The translations under genes and the position numbers were made by a program. Below the pieces are notes generated by a model that was not told the DNA's origin, did no database searches, and saw nothing but the letters and a program-made list of their open reading frames with translations. 64,000 bases of DNA. Source: Caprimulgus europaeus (taxonomy: Eukaryota; Chordata; Aves; Caprimulgiformes; Caprimulgidae). Shown here piece after piece: positions 54,545-64,000 of this stretch. Every line of letters begins with the position of its first letter. The stretch's first letter is position 1. Location of the stretch: contig OU015533.1 in NCBI GenBank assembly GCA_907165065.1, positions 25,808,578 to 25,872,577 of the forward strand, written 5' to 3'.

Positions 54545-54880
54545 GAGAATTCATGGAGCAAAACCAGTGTCCCCTCCACACGAGAGCCGGGAGGGACGTA
54601 ACCTGCCACCCACAGAACCGGCCGCAGCACACGGCAGCTCGGCGCTACCCCTGGGGACATCTCCCCCCCTCAGCGAGGCGGCGCGAGCCAACGGCAGCGC
54701 CCGCAGCGCCTCTGCTCGCTCGCCCGGGCTGCAGCGCCACCTGGTGGAGGTCTTGCGGCCCTGCCGCCAGGCGCTGCCCCCGCCCGGCCGTGTCCCCTGC
54801 GCTGGTGACTCGGCAGCTCCCACCCGCCCGAGAGGCCGTGTCCTGGCCCCACAGCCCTCCCCGCTGCAGGCTCCAGCAAG
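54545..54880. promoter_or_regulatory. Intragenic CpG island, candidate internal promoter or enhancer
   Basis: This short segment is about 75-80% GC at its core (54661-54780) inside AT-rich intron. A hand count gives about 28 CpG dinucleotides in 54601-54840, near the number expected from base composition, whereas flanking DNA is strongly CpG-depleted. It holds a GC box (CCCCGCCC at 54777-54784) and a CTCF motif. It lies about 3.5 kb downstream of the ZNF385 exon in the direction of transcription. Unmethylated islands of this kind usually mark promoters, so an internal ZNF385 promoter or an antisense transcript start is plausible. No first exon could be identified. Long frames crossing it on both strands are explained by the low stop-codon density of GC-rich DNA. 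Confidence 0.7.
54733..54747 (-). promoter_or_regulatory. CTCF-binding motif in the CpG island
   Basis: The minus strand reads CCACCAGGTGGCGCT, which fits every position of the 15-base vertebrate CTCF consensus CCASYAGRKGGCRSY. It sits inside the CpG island. Binding depends on methylation and chromatin, which the sequence does not show. Confidence 0.65.
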
Positions 54881-55578
54881 GCGTGCTGCTGATAATCAGC
54901 CTTGTAACAGGCTCACTCCAAAATACACTTCCCCGAGGCTGCAAGAAACTACGCTTTCTTTTCATGCTTGTAAGATAAAACCGAAATAGTTTCCAACTCA
55001 AGCTGCAGAAGGAAACGCACACTTTCTTATTTTCCCAAAACTTTATTTCCTTCTGGCACAAGCCCGGCCATGCGTCAGATATGCTTGGTACAATGGAAGG
55101 GGTGGCACTTGGGAATGGTATCGCTGACCAACTTCAGCCTGAGCCACAGTAAGACAGGGTGGGCCTCAAAGGCAATGAACGATCACCAGCACAAGCCCAG
55201 GGAAGGCTCTATCATCATGTGCAATATACTTTCCCAGTAGAACACTGTTTTCTTCACACACATAATTTTTAACACCAGTCTAAAGAAAATGAGGAGTTCA
55301 ACAAATAGATCAAATCACCAGGGTCTTCTAATTCAGTCAATGTCTTGATTTTGTGAATACAAAGAAAAGCAGCTGTAAACTTTATTTTACAGGAAACTTT
55401 ATAGCTGTGAAGTAACTGAAATTGCAGGTACAGGTACAATAGCAAAATAGCTTCTAGATTTCAGGAATGGGATGGAGGGAAAATAAACAGAGACAGAGTG
55501 GGCTTTCTAGAAAAACGTGTTGCTAAATGTCTTTTGAAATTCTGTTACAATCGTACCCCTACTCTAAATATAAAGAAG

Positions 55579-55614
55579 TAACTTTAAAGTTATGTCTAAA
55601 GAAGTTATTTAGAC
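55579..55614. repeat. Palindrome plus adjacent inverted repeat
   Basis: TAACTTTAAAGTTA at 55579-55592 is a perfect palindrome. One base later, GTCTAAA at 55594-55600 pairs with TTTAGAC at 55608-55614 across a 7-base spacer. Confidence 0.85.
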
Positions 55615-57778
55615 TTTAAATATATAAAACCCCCTCATCTATACATTGTAGAGTATTAATGCCAAGACCTGGAATTCCACGGTTCTCAAATCTTGGTAAA
55701 CTTCTCAATAGAGGTACAACAAGGACCATTACCTATTACTGAAACTTACAAGCAACAAATTGAGGTTACAGTGGGAGTCAACAATTAAATCAATGCTTTA
55801 TGACAACTTGAGGCCACCTCAAAAGAAGAAGACTGTGAAAATATGTCTCATGACTCCTTTGTGTTCATCCCCATTTGCAATAAAGTCCACCAAGAGCCAA
55901 GGAGGTTGGAGGCAGCGATGGTGCACAGATCAGTTTTGTCACACTGGATAAAGACAGTTCTGGAAGGTTTGTAATCCTGATTTCTGTACTGTCAAGGAAT
56001 ATTTACAGTCACGTATATTTTACAGCCACCTCATTTTCCAACAGGACTATTATTAATTTCACATTCATCTTATGAAGACAGAAGAAAACTCCAACCAAAG
56101 ACTAGAAGAAACCTTTGCAGAAAGCTTCCTGAGGTGTGCTGAACTGTTCACTACCTGGTTCATTCAAGGGGATGTAGTTATAACAATAAAGTGTAAGAGG
56201 GGCTATTTGCTTCCTTCACACATGGAATAAAATCTGTTCACTGTTGAGGCGAGATGAATATAATTGTTCTCTTACCATATGCACAATTAATTCTGTTTAC
56301 AATGTTAGCCAAAGAAATGGGAAAGGCAGACTCCTGTTACAGGGGGTAATAACACTCCAGAGGCCATGGATTAAAACTGAGCCTGGATAATGTCAATTTA
56401 TAAGCAAATTGATTTCTACTTAATTTTGGAAAGTGATCTTTGAGAACTGTATTTCAGTAAATCTTGTTCTCCTACTCGCTCTTAAGCAGTATATTAAATT
56501 TTCTATGCAATAATAAACTGCCTATGCAGGGCAGCATTTCTTTCTTTTAAATGCTGTGAAACCAACATCCTTTAGCTATGAAAACAGAATGCCCATTTCA
56601 GCATACACTGACAGACCAGCATAACTAGTAAATAACTAGGATATAGTCTAATATAGAAAGCAGTGAACAAAGCAAAAAGAAATAGTAACTTTAACTCCTA
56701 AGCTATACGGGAACCCCAAAACATGTGCTCCAGCAAACGTAAAATATTCTCAGCATCAGAGCATTCTTTGAGCAACAGTGCCAGAGCATCAGCTGCAACC
56801 CCCAGGAATGACTACAAAGGTATCAGGTGCAGGGATCCAGCTAACAAAAAGCAACAGAAAATATACAGTGCAAACATTTTAAATGTTTTCTCTCAGCACA
56901 CAGAGGAATTGAAATTAAATTAGAATGTCTCATAGATATTAAGTTATTTTAAGAATGAACACAATTAAGTAATTTAGGTGTTATTCAATAGAAATTTAAT
57001 CTTTTGGACCATGGGCCTTACCCAAGTGATACCCTTACGCTACTTGATTCTAAACCAAACACCACAGACTTCAAGAAAAGTCCAATTCTGTTAACAAGAA
57101 TCAAAATCAGAAAACAAACAAACAACCCTTTCATGCAGTTTGATTGTTTCTATACAAAATCAAAAAAGTCCAAAGCAAATCCTCTCACGTGATTAATAAA
57201 AAATTATAAGATTAATAAAACTTTTTTCATTAAAATTTGAGATCTGTTACTTCATCAATACCACGTGTTAATAAGCAGCAACTTTTGCTTCTTCGAGACA
57301 ACAGTTCCTTAAACCTGAAGCATTTTATTTATCTCGGAACCAGAAAGGATGACTTGCCATGCTTGCTTGAGATGTAAAGAATACATTTTAAGACCAACTT
57401 TGGCCCTTTTTGGATTCTACAGAATGTCATACCCCCTGAATTTTCATTAACAAAATAAATGGAAAGGAAGAAAGAAAGTATGTGGACTACCAGTAAGAAA
57501 ATCATCCTTCAAATACTCTAATAAATTTTCTTCAATGCTGTTGGAACATCACAGAAAAAGGATAATCCTGCAGCAAAATCATAAAACTATGAACATCAAA
57601 GCAAGAGACTGTATAGCATATCAGGACCTCTCAAAAAAGGGAAGAAGAGTCACAACATCCTTACCCTTACAATCATAAAAGAATGAATAATTTGTTCCAT
57701 GTGTTCACTTTCTTGTTTATGTAGAGAAGGAAATATTACATATTTTCAGAATAGCTATGAGTGGAATTACACTGAAAT

Positions 57779-57818
57779 TAAAAAAAAACAACCAAACAAA
57801 CCCAAAACAACAACAAAG
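57779..57818. repeat. A/C-rich low-complexity tract
   Basis: Short run of AAAC, CCAAAC and AACAAC units, about 570 bases downstream (in gene direction) of the ZNF385 exon. Confidence 0.8.
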
Positions 57819-58381
57819 CACATTATCTGCTTTGCACCTTTCCATTATGCATGTTAAATGCATTTTGCCCAAGCATTTGGGACCTTGGTTTTGCCCAGTA
57901 AGTAAAAAGTATTATTTCAAATTACTTCTCACTTGAATGAGAGTAATTAAAACCCAGACCACTGGAAGCAGAAACACTGAAGGGGCCAGGCCTGTAAATT
58001 CCAGCTCTTGTCCTCGTCTTCACACCACTAGCTTTCTTTTAAAAGTTCCTCCTGTACCTATAACATCCTTCCAGAACTGTATTTTCAGAACAAAAGCAGC
58101 TGACAAATGACTATTTGAACCCATAACAGCTACTTTTAAATAGACCATCTCTCAACTACACAAGGCCCAACATAGCCATTAATCATGTGTTAATGCAATA
58201 TTGCCTTAATACGACTTGGCTTCACAGGTAAAGAAATACACCAGTAATTCTGAACAGGGCAAAATATTATCAGCTACTAGTATTAATCTGTATTAAGTTT
58301 AATGGTTATGTTGGGCAGGGAAGGTAAAGCTTAAAAGACTCCTCAGATCTCTTGACTAAAATCCAACATCTCACACTAATC

Positions 58382-58387
58382 ATGTAC
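58382..58387 (-). other. Splice donor of the ZNF385 exon (phase 1)
   Basis: Minus-strand sequence CACAG followed by GTACAT gives a standard GT donor right after the last exon base at 58388. The exon ends after the first base of a codon beginning with G. If the intron is read through, a stop (TGA) follows within two codons, which supports splicing here rather than a terminal exon. Confidence 0.75.
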
Positions 58388-58688
58388 CTGTGCTTGTACT
58401 TGCAAACAAAGTGCCAGGAGCTGTACTTGTAGGGAGCGTTCCATTATTAAGCTGCTTCACTCTTTTCAGGTGAGACTTCCCATTGTAATGAACTTGAGCT
58501 TGTGCTGCAGAGTTCAGCTGTATATTGCACACTTCACAGAAGGAAAACAGTATCTTCTTTTTTTCTTTGCTTAATTGATTGTCCTGTCTGTCATTCCTCA
58601 GCCCTTTTTCTTCAAAGCCCCATAGAACAGCTGGTTGATTCATAATCCCATCTTCAAAGACATGGTCAGGACTTAAGGGACGCTTCAT
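58388..58688 (-). CDS. ZNF385D: ZNF385-family zinc finger protein, N-terminal coding exon (partial gene)
   Basis: This exon encodes the first 100 residues plus one base of the next codon of a ZNF385-type protein, a nuclear RNA/DNA-binding family with several spaced matrin-type fingers. Seen in the translation: start MKRPLSPDHVFEDG; a GFEEKG motif near residues 24-29; a basic KEKKK stretch at 41-45; and a C-x2-C-x12-H-x5-H finger with C51, C54, H67 and H73, followed by a basic KRVK and a Thr/Ser/Pro-rich linker. The finger resembles the N-terminal finger of long ZNF385B/ZNF385D isoforms. The ATG lies two bases inside the splice acceptor, so it is probably the start used when a non-coding exon is spliced upstream; reading further upstream in frame enters the intron. 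I prefer ZNF385D because several residues differ from ZNF385B as I remember it, and because the end of the exon leads naturally into the ZNF385D continuation. Exon confidence is high; choice of paralogue is about 0.65. Confidence 0.88.
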
Positions 58689-58692
58689 ACCT
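58689..58692 (-). other. Splice acceptor and short 5' leader of the ZNF385 exon
   Basis: On the minus strand the sequence reads TTTGCTTTGTAG followed by GTATGAAG. The AG at 58692-58691 is the acceptor and the exon begins at 58690, leaving a two-base leader (GT) before the ATG. The pyrimidine tract is modest but T-rich. The upstream frame stays open for 12 codons, but those codons are intronic and unlike the family. Confidence 0.75.
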
Positions 58693-61600
58693 ACAAAGCA
58701 AATGAAGCTATTACTAGAAGCCAACTAATAAGGCTTACTACTAAATCAGCACTTTATTTTTTAAAATGCTATACAACATGAACCAAAGACCAGTTCCAAC
58801 AAATAAGGTTCCAAATTGCAGAGGTGTCACTTAGTAGAGAAATACACACATTTGTGACACACCACAGAGCTCAGAAATAATAAGTTGGCAATATATCACA
58901 GTCCACACAGAACAACAACTCACAGCAACTCATTATTTCGTTCTGCAAGCTCTCTATTTTAAAGCAGGTTTATTATTGCATCTCTAGCAGAGGTTAAGAT
59001 TATTTTCAAATACATTTCCTCTGCCTCACTGAACACTGGTTCCAGAGCTTTTAACTTTCCAGTACCCACTGCCCCAAATACAATTATTCAACAAAAAGGA
59101 TGCTAACAAGAGGTGTCACTGAAACACTGGAAGACAGTAGAGTGTTCAAGTGAGACTAATGAATACTTTCTACTTTTATATACATCCAAATCTTCAGCCT
59201 TCAAACAAGCATTAAGATGTTATTTATAGCAGTCCATTAATACCTTCACAATTAAACTATTATACAGAGAAACACCAGCTAGAAGTTAGTCTTGTGGGAG
59301 CTACATAAATACACAATAAACGACAGTCTCTGGACAACAATCCAAAAGCCTGAAATACACACTTGTCCCTAGAAAATAAAAACCTCATCACGATAAATGA
59401 ACCAAGCTGCACAAAGAACAGTTTTACCTGTCTGGCAGGGAGATGTGTATAGGTGTTCATTTTATTTAAGGTGTGCTGCTAAACTAATAGAGAAGAAGGA
59501 GGGAGAGCTCTTTATAAGGGGCACAAGGGTCTAGGATAACTCAAACAGAAAATATTTCTGTTTTCTTGGCTAAACAACTTGCTGTTTACATTTTATTCTT
59601 ACCCACCACCCAAATACTTTGGATGAGCCAAAGGCTAGTTCAGGGAACTGTGCAGAAGAGCTCTTTCCAGGCAAGAGTGCACCTGTATTCAGCTTTCAGA
59701 AAAAAAGAGGCTTCAAATACAAAGTCCCTTTTTCAGTCCAGGAACCAGAGCAGCACAGACCTTTGTGCACACCTACCATTCTGCTAGACAAGGGGAATGA
59801 GAGAGACCACATCTCCACACACACTAAGCAAAACACAAAAGCAGTCATAGCAATCTTCCCAAAACAGTGCAGTATTCACAAGCAATACTAGAATACTCCT
59901 CTCATTATCCAGACAAGTATATTAACAGGAGAAAGTCTGTTTGGTTCTCTGGCACAGATATGTAAATAGAAACAACTTCAGAAATAGGTTATTTAAAGAG
60001 TCATTGATATGATGGAATATAGTATTTCATCACATTCCTAACTCCAACCCTATGCTTAAAATTTTAGTATTTGTACAAGTTCTTCCTCAAGCATGATTCA
60101 CTGATCAAGTATCCTAATAAATGGAGTTCATAGTCATATATTTGTTTCATATAACTGACAGGTCTGTAACAAAAAATATAAACATTACATTAAAATACAC
60201 ATCACATCAAATATTAAAACAAAAAAAAAATTAAAATTGTAGGGTCTAGGTACCTAATTGCTTTTAAAAACAAAGCACTAGTGATCCTGAAAACCTAAGC
60301 TAGACACTAACACACTAAATCATTTAAGCATAAGTATCATATTTCAAGGCAAGCAACCAAGATCCTCGACTCAGCTGAGCTTAGATGACATTTTCATCTG
60401 AAAATTTAATCTGCTTACAGCTTTGGTATTTGTTACTTTTCAATGTAATTTTTAAAGCATAAATAACTTCCCCTACTCCCTTTGTTTTTTGTTTATTTTT
60501 ATTTCAACAGTGCGGTTGTAGTTTTTGTTCCCTGAAGTAAAAGGTTTTGAAACAAATGTATTTTTACATTATACTGGTTTGGATGCTATAAACATAGGAG
60601 CATAACTATTTAATAATAAAATGGGTAACAGTTTAAAAATCCTGGTTTGTCAGAAATCTTATATTTTTGACTGCAGAAAGCAAATAAAAGTTCAAAAATA
60701 TAATTCAGTAATTATTTCAATAATCTATAAAATCTTCATGCAACTCAATTGGTTTGAATACACTTAGAAGTGGCAGAGGCAAATAACTGCATTAGGAAGC
60801 TGTGTGGACCAGAAGGCAGACTGATGGGACAGACAGCTGCTGCCGAGTGCCTGTGACAGCACCAGAACCTTTCAAAGGGGGTTTATTTTGCAAAGCACCA
60901 GCCTGGTACTGCATCAGCACATCATCATTGCAACACGAGATACATACTCTCCTGGACTGCATGTTTTGGTTTACTTTCCTCCAAAAGAACAAAATTTTTC
61001 AGTTGGTAAAGTCTGAGACTGCTGAAATATGAACCAAAGCAGGGTTAACAGGGAAAATCAGAACACTTGCCTCAAAAGCACACTCCTGATGTGACCAAAA
61101 ATGTTTTTAATACGCATACACCCAGAAAGAAAAATTGAGTGTAGCAAGGACTCAAACGCCACACCTAAACCCTAAGGCAGCATCCCAGCTGCCAGCCTAC
61201 AAAGAAAATTAACCTTCAGATAAACAAAAAGAAACCACTGTCCAAATTTTGCTTTTGTTTTTACAAATAAAATACTTTTAAACTCACTTTTACTACGAAG
61301 TACTGTCTTAGTTGCATTAACATAGGACAAATGAGTTCTTAAAGCAATCTCTTGCTACTAATTTAAGAATTAAAAACCACAAGTTGAAATTTTAAAATAA
61401 CCCTGACTGCCTAAAGCTCTTCATCTAAATTAAAAGGTGACCCAATTATAAGCAGCACTGACCTCCCAACAACTGCTGGGAGCAGCAGATGCAAAGAACT
61501 TTTGAAAAAATGCCTGCATTGAGCACCTTAAACCTTGGCTTTGTGAGGGCACGCAGCAGAGGACTGACTGCTCCAACCCTGGAGAGGACCTGCACTGGCA

Positions 61601-62833
61601 GCCAGCAACCAAACCACGCTAGCTCTCAGGAGTCTGTCTGCTCCCATGCAGAAGTCCCAGTTCTCATCTTCCTGGAATTTCAGACCTCTGAACATTTAGT
61701 CTGCAAATCATCTGTGCTTGTAAAGCCTTGTCCAGTCCCTTTTAAAGAGTTTCAGAAGAAAATGCTGATGGCAAACATCCAATGAGATGCACACCTTTCA
61801 CACAGTAATGCAGCTTTTACTCTAACTCATCACATTTTGTGGTTTACGTATTTGTTCAAAAAATAAAAAGATTACATGAAAGGTCCCATTTGTCTTTAGT
61901 ATTCTCTCCTTCCTTTCTTCTTTAGAGTTAGGGGGGAGGAAACACACATTTAAAAATACCTTTTGGTTCTAGAATATACAGAGCAAGTACAATTCTGCAT
62001 TGAGTCAGTGTAAGAATCTCAACATGAATGTAGTTGAATTTTGCAAGAGGTAACCTTTCTTTAAAAGGCTGTCTGAATGCTTTACACTTATGAAAGAAAC
62101 TTGTATATGCACATTAAATTGTAATTTTAAAAACCCCACAAACAAAAAAACTTGAGCATTCTTCCTATTCTCTACATTTCCTAGTCACTCAAATTTATGC
62201 AAGCAAGCATCTGGCAAGTGTCTTTTTCCTTCAAAAAGAGCTTTTCCCTGCAGACAGATTTTGAAGAGTTCTGGATGGTACTTATTCTTACTCACCAGGA
62301 GTCACATATGAAATGGGGCCATTTCGTTCCTCACGCTTACACATAGCTCAATAACATTATCACATAACAGAAGCAGCTACTTGAGGTTACAGTCAGTGAA
62401 CTGAGAATACATGATCATTATATTCTGCAAAATCAAATAAATCATTTAGAGTAATAGTTATAGATGAGACTGTGAAAAGTAAAGTTATAGATGGGATTGT
62501 GAGGTATTTAGAAGCATGTTTAAGACTAAAAACAAGAGTAGAGTTCATTAAAAGGGAGAAAGGATGGAAATTATCATATGGAGAAAATAGATCAATCCTG
62601 GGAGTTGCCAGTTTTGTATAACCTGGATACAGCACAGTATAAGCCAAGTCTCAGCAGTGGCTGATGTATAACAATCTCCACAACTTAAAATGTCCCATAC
62701 AAAAAGGACTTGATTCTGTGATTCACAGTGGAGCGACACGCACATTACAGATGTAGTGCTATATCACTGTAGTTGTATTTAACCAGTGACTTAGAGGACT
62801 AGACCCCATTAAAAATTGAAAGTTGAAAACAAG

Positions 62834-62852
62834 AAAAAAAAAAAAAAAAAAA
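62834..62852. repeat. Poly-A tract (19 A)
   Basis: Uninterrupted A run in the intron upstream of the ZNF385 exon. No retroposed sequence is identifiable to its left. Confidence 0.95.
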
Positions 62853-63978
62853 GCAGGAAACGAAGACCATTCAAGTACGTTTGAAAATACCCAGCTGAAA
62901 TGATCCAGAAAAATCTAAGTCCATAAAGGTATTGTATGCCATATTCATCTTTCATAGATACTTCAGTCTGCTTCTTTCTCTTGCAAAAGTAAATTCTGCT
63001 TCAAACCAGATATACTCATTTTTACTCTGATCAAAATCAAAAGAGGAAGAAATGCAAGTATAAGAGCTGTTCAGGTATTTTACATAAGCTGTTACCAGAA
63101 TAAACAAGTTGTGCCCCCCCATCACGTTTCCTCCCCAGTACACAGAACTGTTATCCATCCAAATAGATTCTGCAAGAAATACTAGAGCAAGAATAAATTA
63201 GTGATTTATGACATCACATTAAAACTCTTAGGTGTCATGAGATACTCTGTTCGGATTTCTGAAACCACATCTTCTCAGCCTCTTGCAGCTGGCAAAGAAA
63301 TCTAAGCATGGACATCCTTTGTACTTGAAGCTCAACACAATTAGCCTTTCAATTTAGCTAATTTACTTTTAAACAGAGTTGTGCTTTCAGTGAGCTACAA
63401 AGCAGTATTATATATATAGTTCACTGCTGTAGGTGAGAATGTGCAAATCTCTAGTCAAATGAAATAAGCTTTGGTTATCCTAATGAATTAGTGATGGTTA
63501 CATGAAACATTCTTTTCCTGAGAGCTGGTCTAAACTTTTGCAATGCCCATTCCCAATTAGTTGATACTTCAAAGAACCACTATGCTGGAAATGTAATTAG
63601 ACTGCCGTTTCTCTGTGCATCTGTGCCAGGTAAGCAAAATAGAAAATGTATTTTAACAACTTACATATGGACAAAGAGAATTTTCTCCTTTAGCCTTTGG
63701 AAATAGTTAAATGAATTACTGAAAACACAGGAACAAATATAAAAGTTAACTGGCTTTCTATATTGTTACATTTCCAAAACGGTTCATTCAGACAACCAGG
63801 GGTAAAAAGAAAAAGAGAGAGATCCAAGACTGAGCCTTGTGCTGAATACCTCTTAAGCACCTTCTATGGGAAAAAAACTTACCAATGCAGATGGACCAAT
63901 GAAGTCTACATGCATGCCTTCAGAGCTGTGGCCTTGCACTGGAGCAAGTATGATTTCATATTTCCTGCCATAATGCAC

Positions 63979-63998
63979 TCACACGCACACACACATAC
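63979..63998. repeat. (CA)n-like repeat at window end
   Basis: CACTCACACGCACACACACATAC-like run reaching the window edge. It may continue outside. Confidence 0.7.
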
Positions 63999-64000
63999 CC

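Larger units (their letters stand above)
54881..58381. other. Intronic DNA immediately downstream of the ZNF385 exon
   Basis: In gene direction this is the first 3.5 kb of the intron, up to the CpG island. It holds the palindrome pair at 55.6 kb and an A/C-rich tract at 57.8 kb. No alternative exon was recognised. Confidence 0.55.
58693..64000. other. Intronic or 5' DNA upstream of the ZNF385 exon
   Basis: AT-rich, with a poly-A tract at 62.8 kb and a CA repeat at the window end. No upstream exon of ZNF385 could be recognised; a non-coding first exon would not be visible by translation. Frames of 84-98 codons (59619, 61489, 62393) have no recognisable domain. Confidence 0.55.

Noticed and set aside
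54905..54945. Minus-strand GTGTATTTTGGAG as part of an alternative ZNF385D first exon
   Set aside because: It lacks the right start codon and upstream codons, and no GT donor occurs in the phase required to join the ZNF385 reading frame.
54247..54989. Long open frames (243 and 169 codons) on the plus strand through the CpG island
   Set aside because: Low stop density is expected in DNA of this GC content. The peptides begin with lysine/asparagine runs from the A/C tract, then arginine/proline/alanine-rich sequence without any domain. Equally long frames exist on the other strand.
62708..62726. GATTCTGTGATTC as a CR1 tail
   Set aside because: The preceding sequence has no CR1 3' UTR features, so the match is probably chance.
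1..64000. CRISPR array, bacterial operon, prophage or toxin system
   Set aside because: No regularly spaced repeats, no dense gene packing and no ribosome-binding-site pattern; composition and repeats are those of a vertebrate intron.

Overview
The window looks like a piece of a bird genome. It is AT-rich and carries almost no coding sequence. Its interspersed repeats are CR1 (chicken repeat 1) LINE fragments, most with the usual TTCTGTGATTCTG-type 3' tails, plus one solo LTR of the avian ERV-L-like type that opens with TGTCCTGGTTTT. No bacterial or viral genome organisation, operon, CRISPR array or tRNA/rRNA gene is visible.

The only protein-coding feature I can support is one minus-strand exon at 58388-58690. 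It encodes the N-terminal matrin-type C2H2 zinc finger of a ZNF385-family protein. ZNF385D is the best guess and ZNF385B the main alternative. The exon has an AG acceptor, an in-frame ATG just inside it, and a phase-1 GT donor. No further ZNF385 exon is recognisable, so about 58 kb on the low-coordinate side (1-58387) is read as the downstream intron, and 58691-64000 as the upstream intron or 5' region. That fits a gene family known for very large introns.

Layout. 1-15501: unannotated AT-rich intron with poly-A and GT-rich tracts. 15502-16325: two minus-strand CR1 fragments. 16326-24854: intron with a 43-bp tandem duplication and two AT-rich palindromes. 24855-25382: old plus-strand CR1. 25383-32914: plain intron. 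32915-34222: the longest CR1, plus strand, with a decayed reverse-transcriptase region and intact 3' tail. 34223-43550: intron with a (TA)n(CA)n microsatellite, a hairpin and a strong plus-strand CTCF motif. 43551-43720: internally deleted CR1. 43721-51341: plain intron. 51342-51956: solo LTR. 54545-54880: a short, dense CpG island 3.5 kb inside the intron, with a perfect minus-strand CTCF motif. 58388-58690: the ZNF385 exon. 58691-64000: plain intron.

The most interesting reading is regulatory. The CpG island could be an internal promoter, for example for the shorter ZNF385 isoform that skips this exon, and its CTCF motif faces another CTCF motif 17 kb away in convergent orientation. I found no convincing undescribed biological system. 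Most other open reading frames look like chance frames in repeats or in GC-rich DNA.
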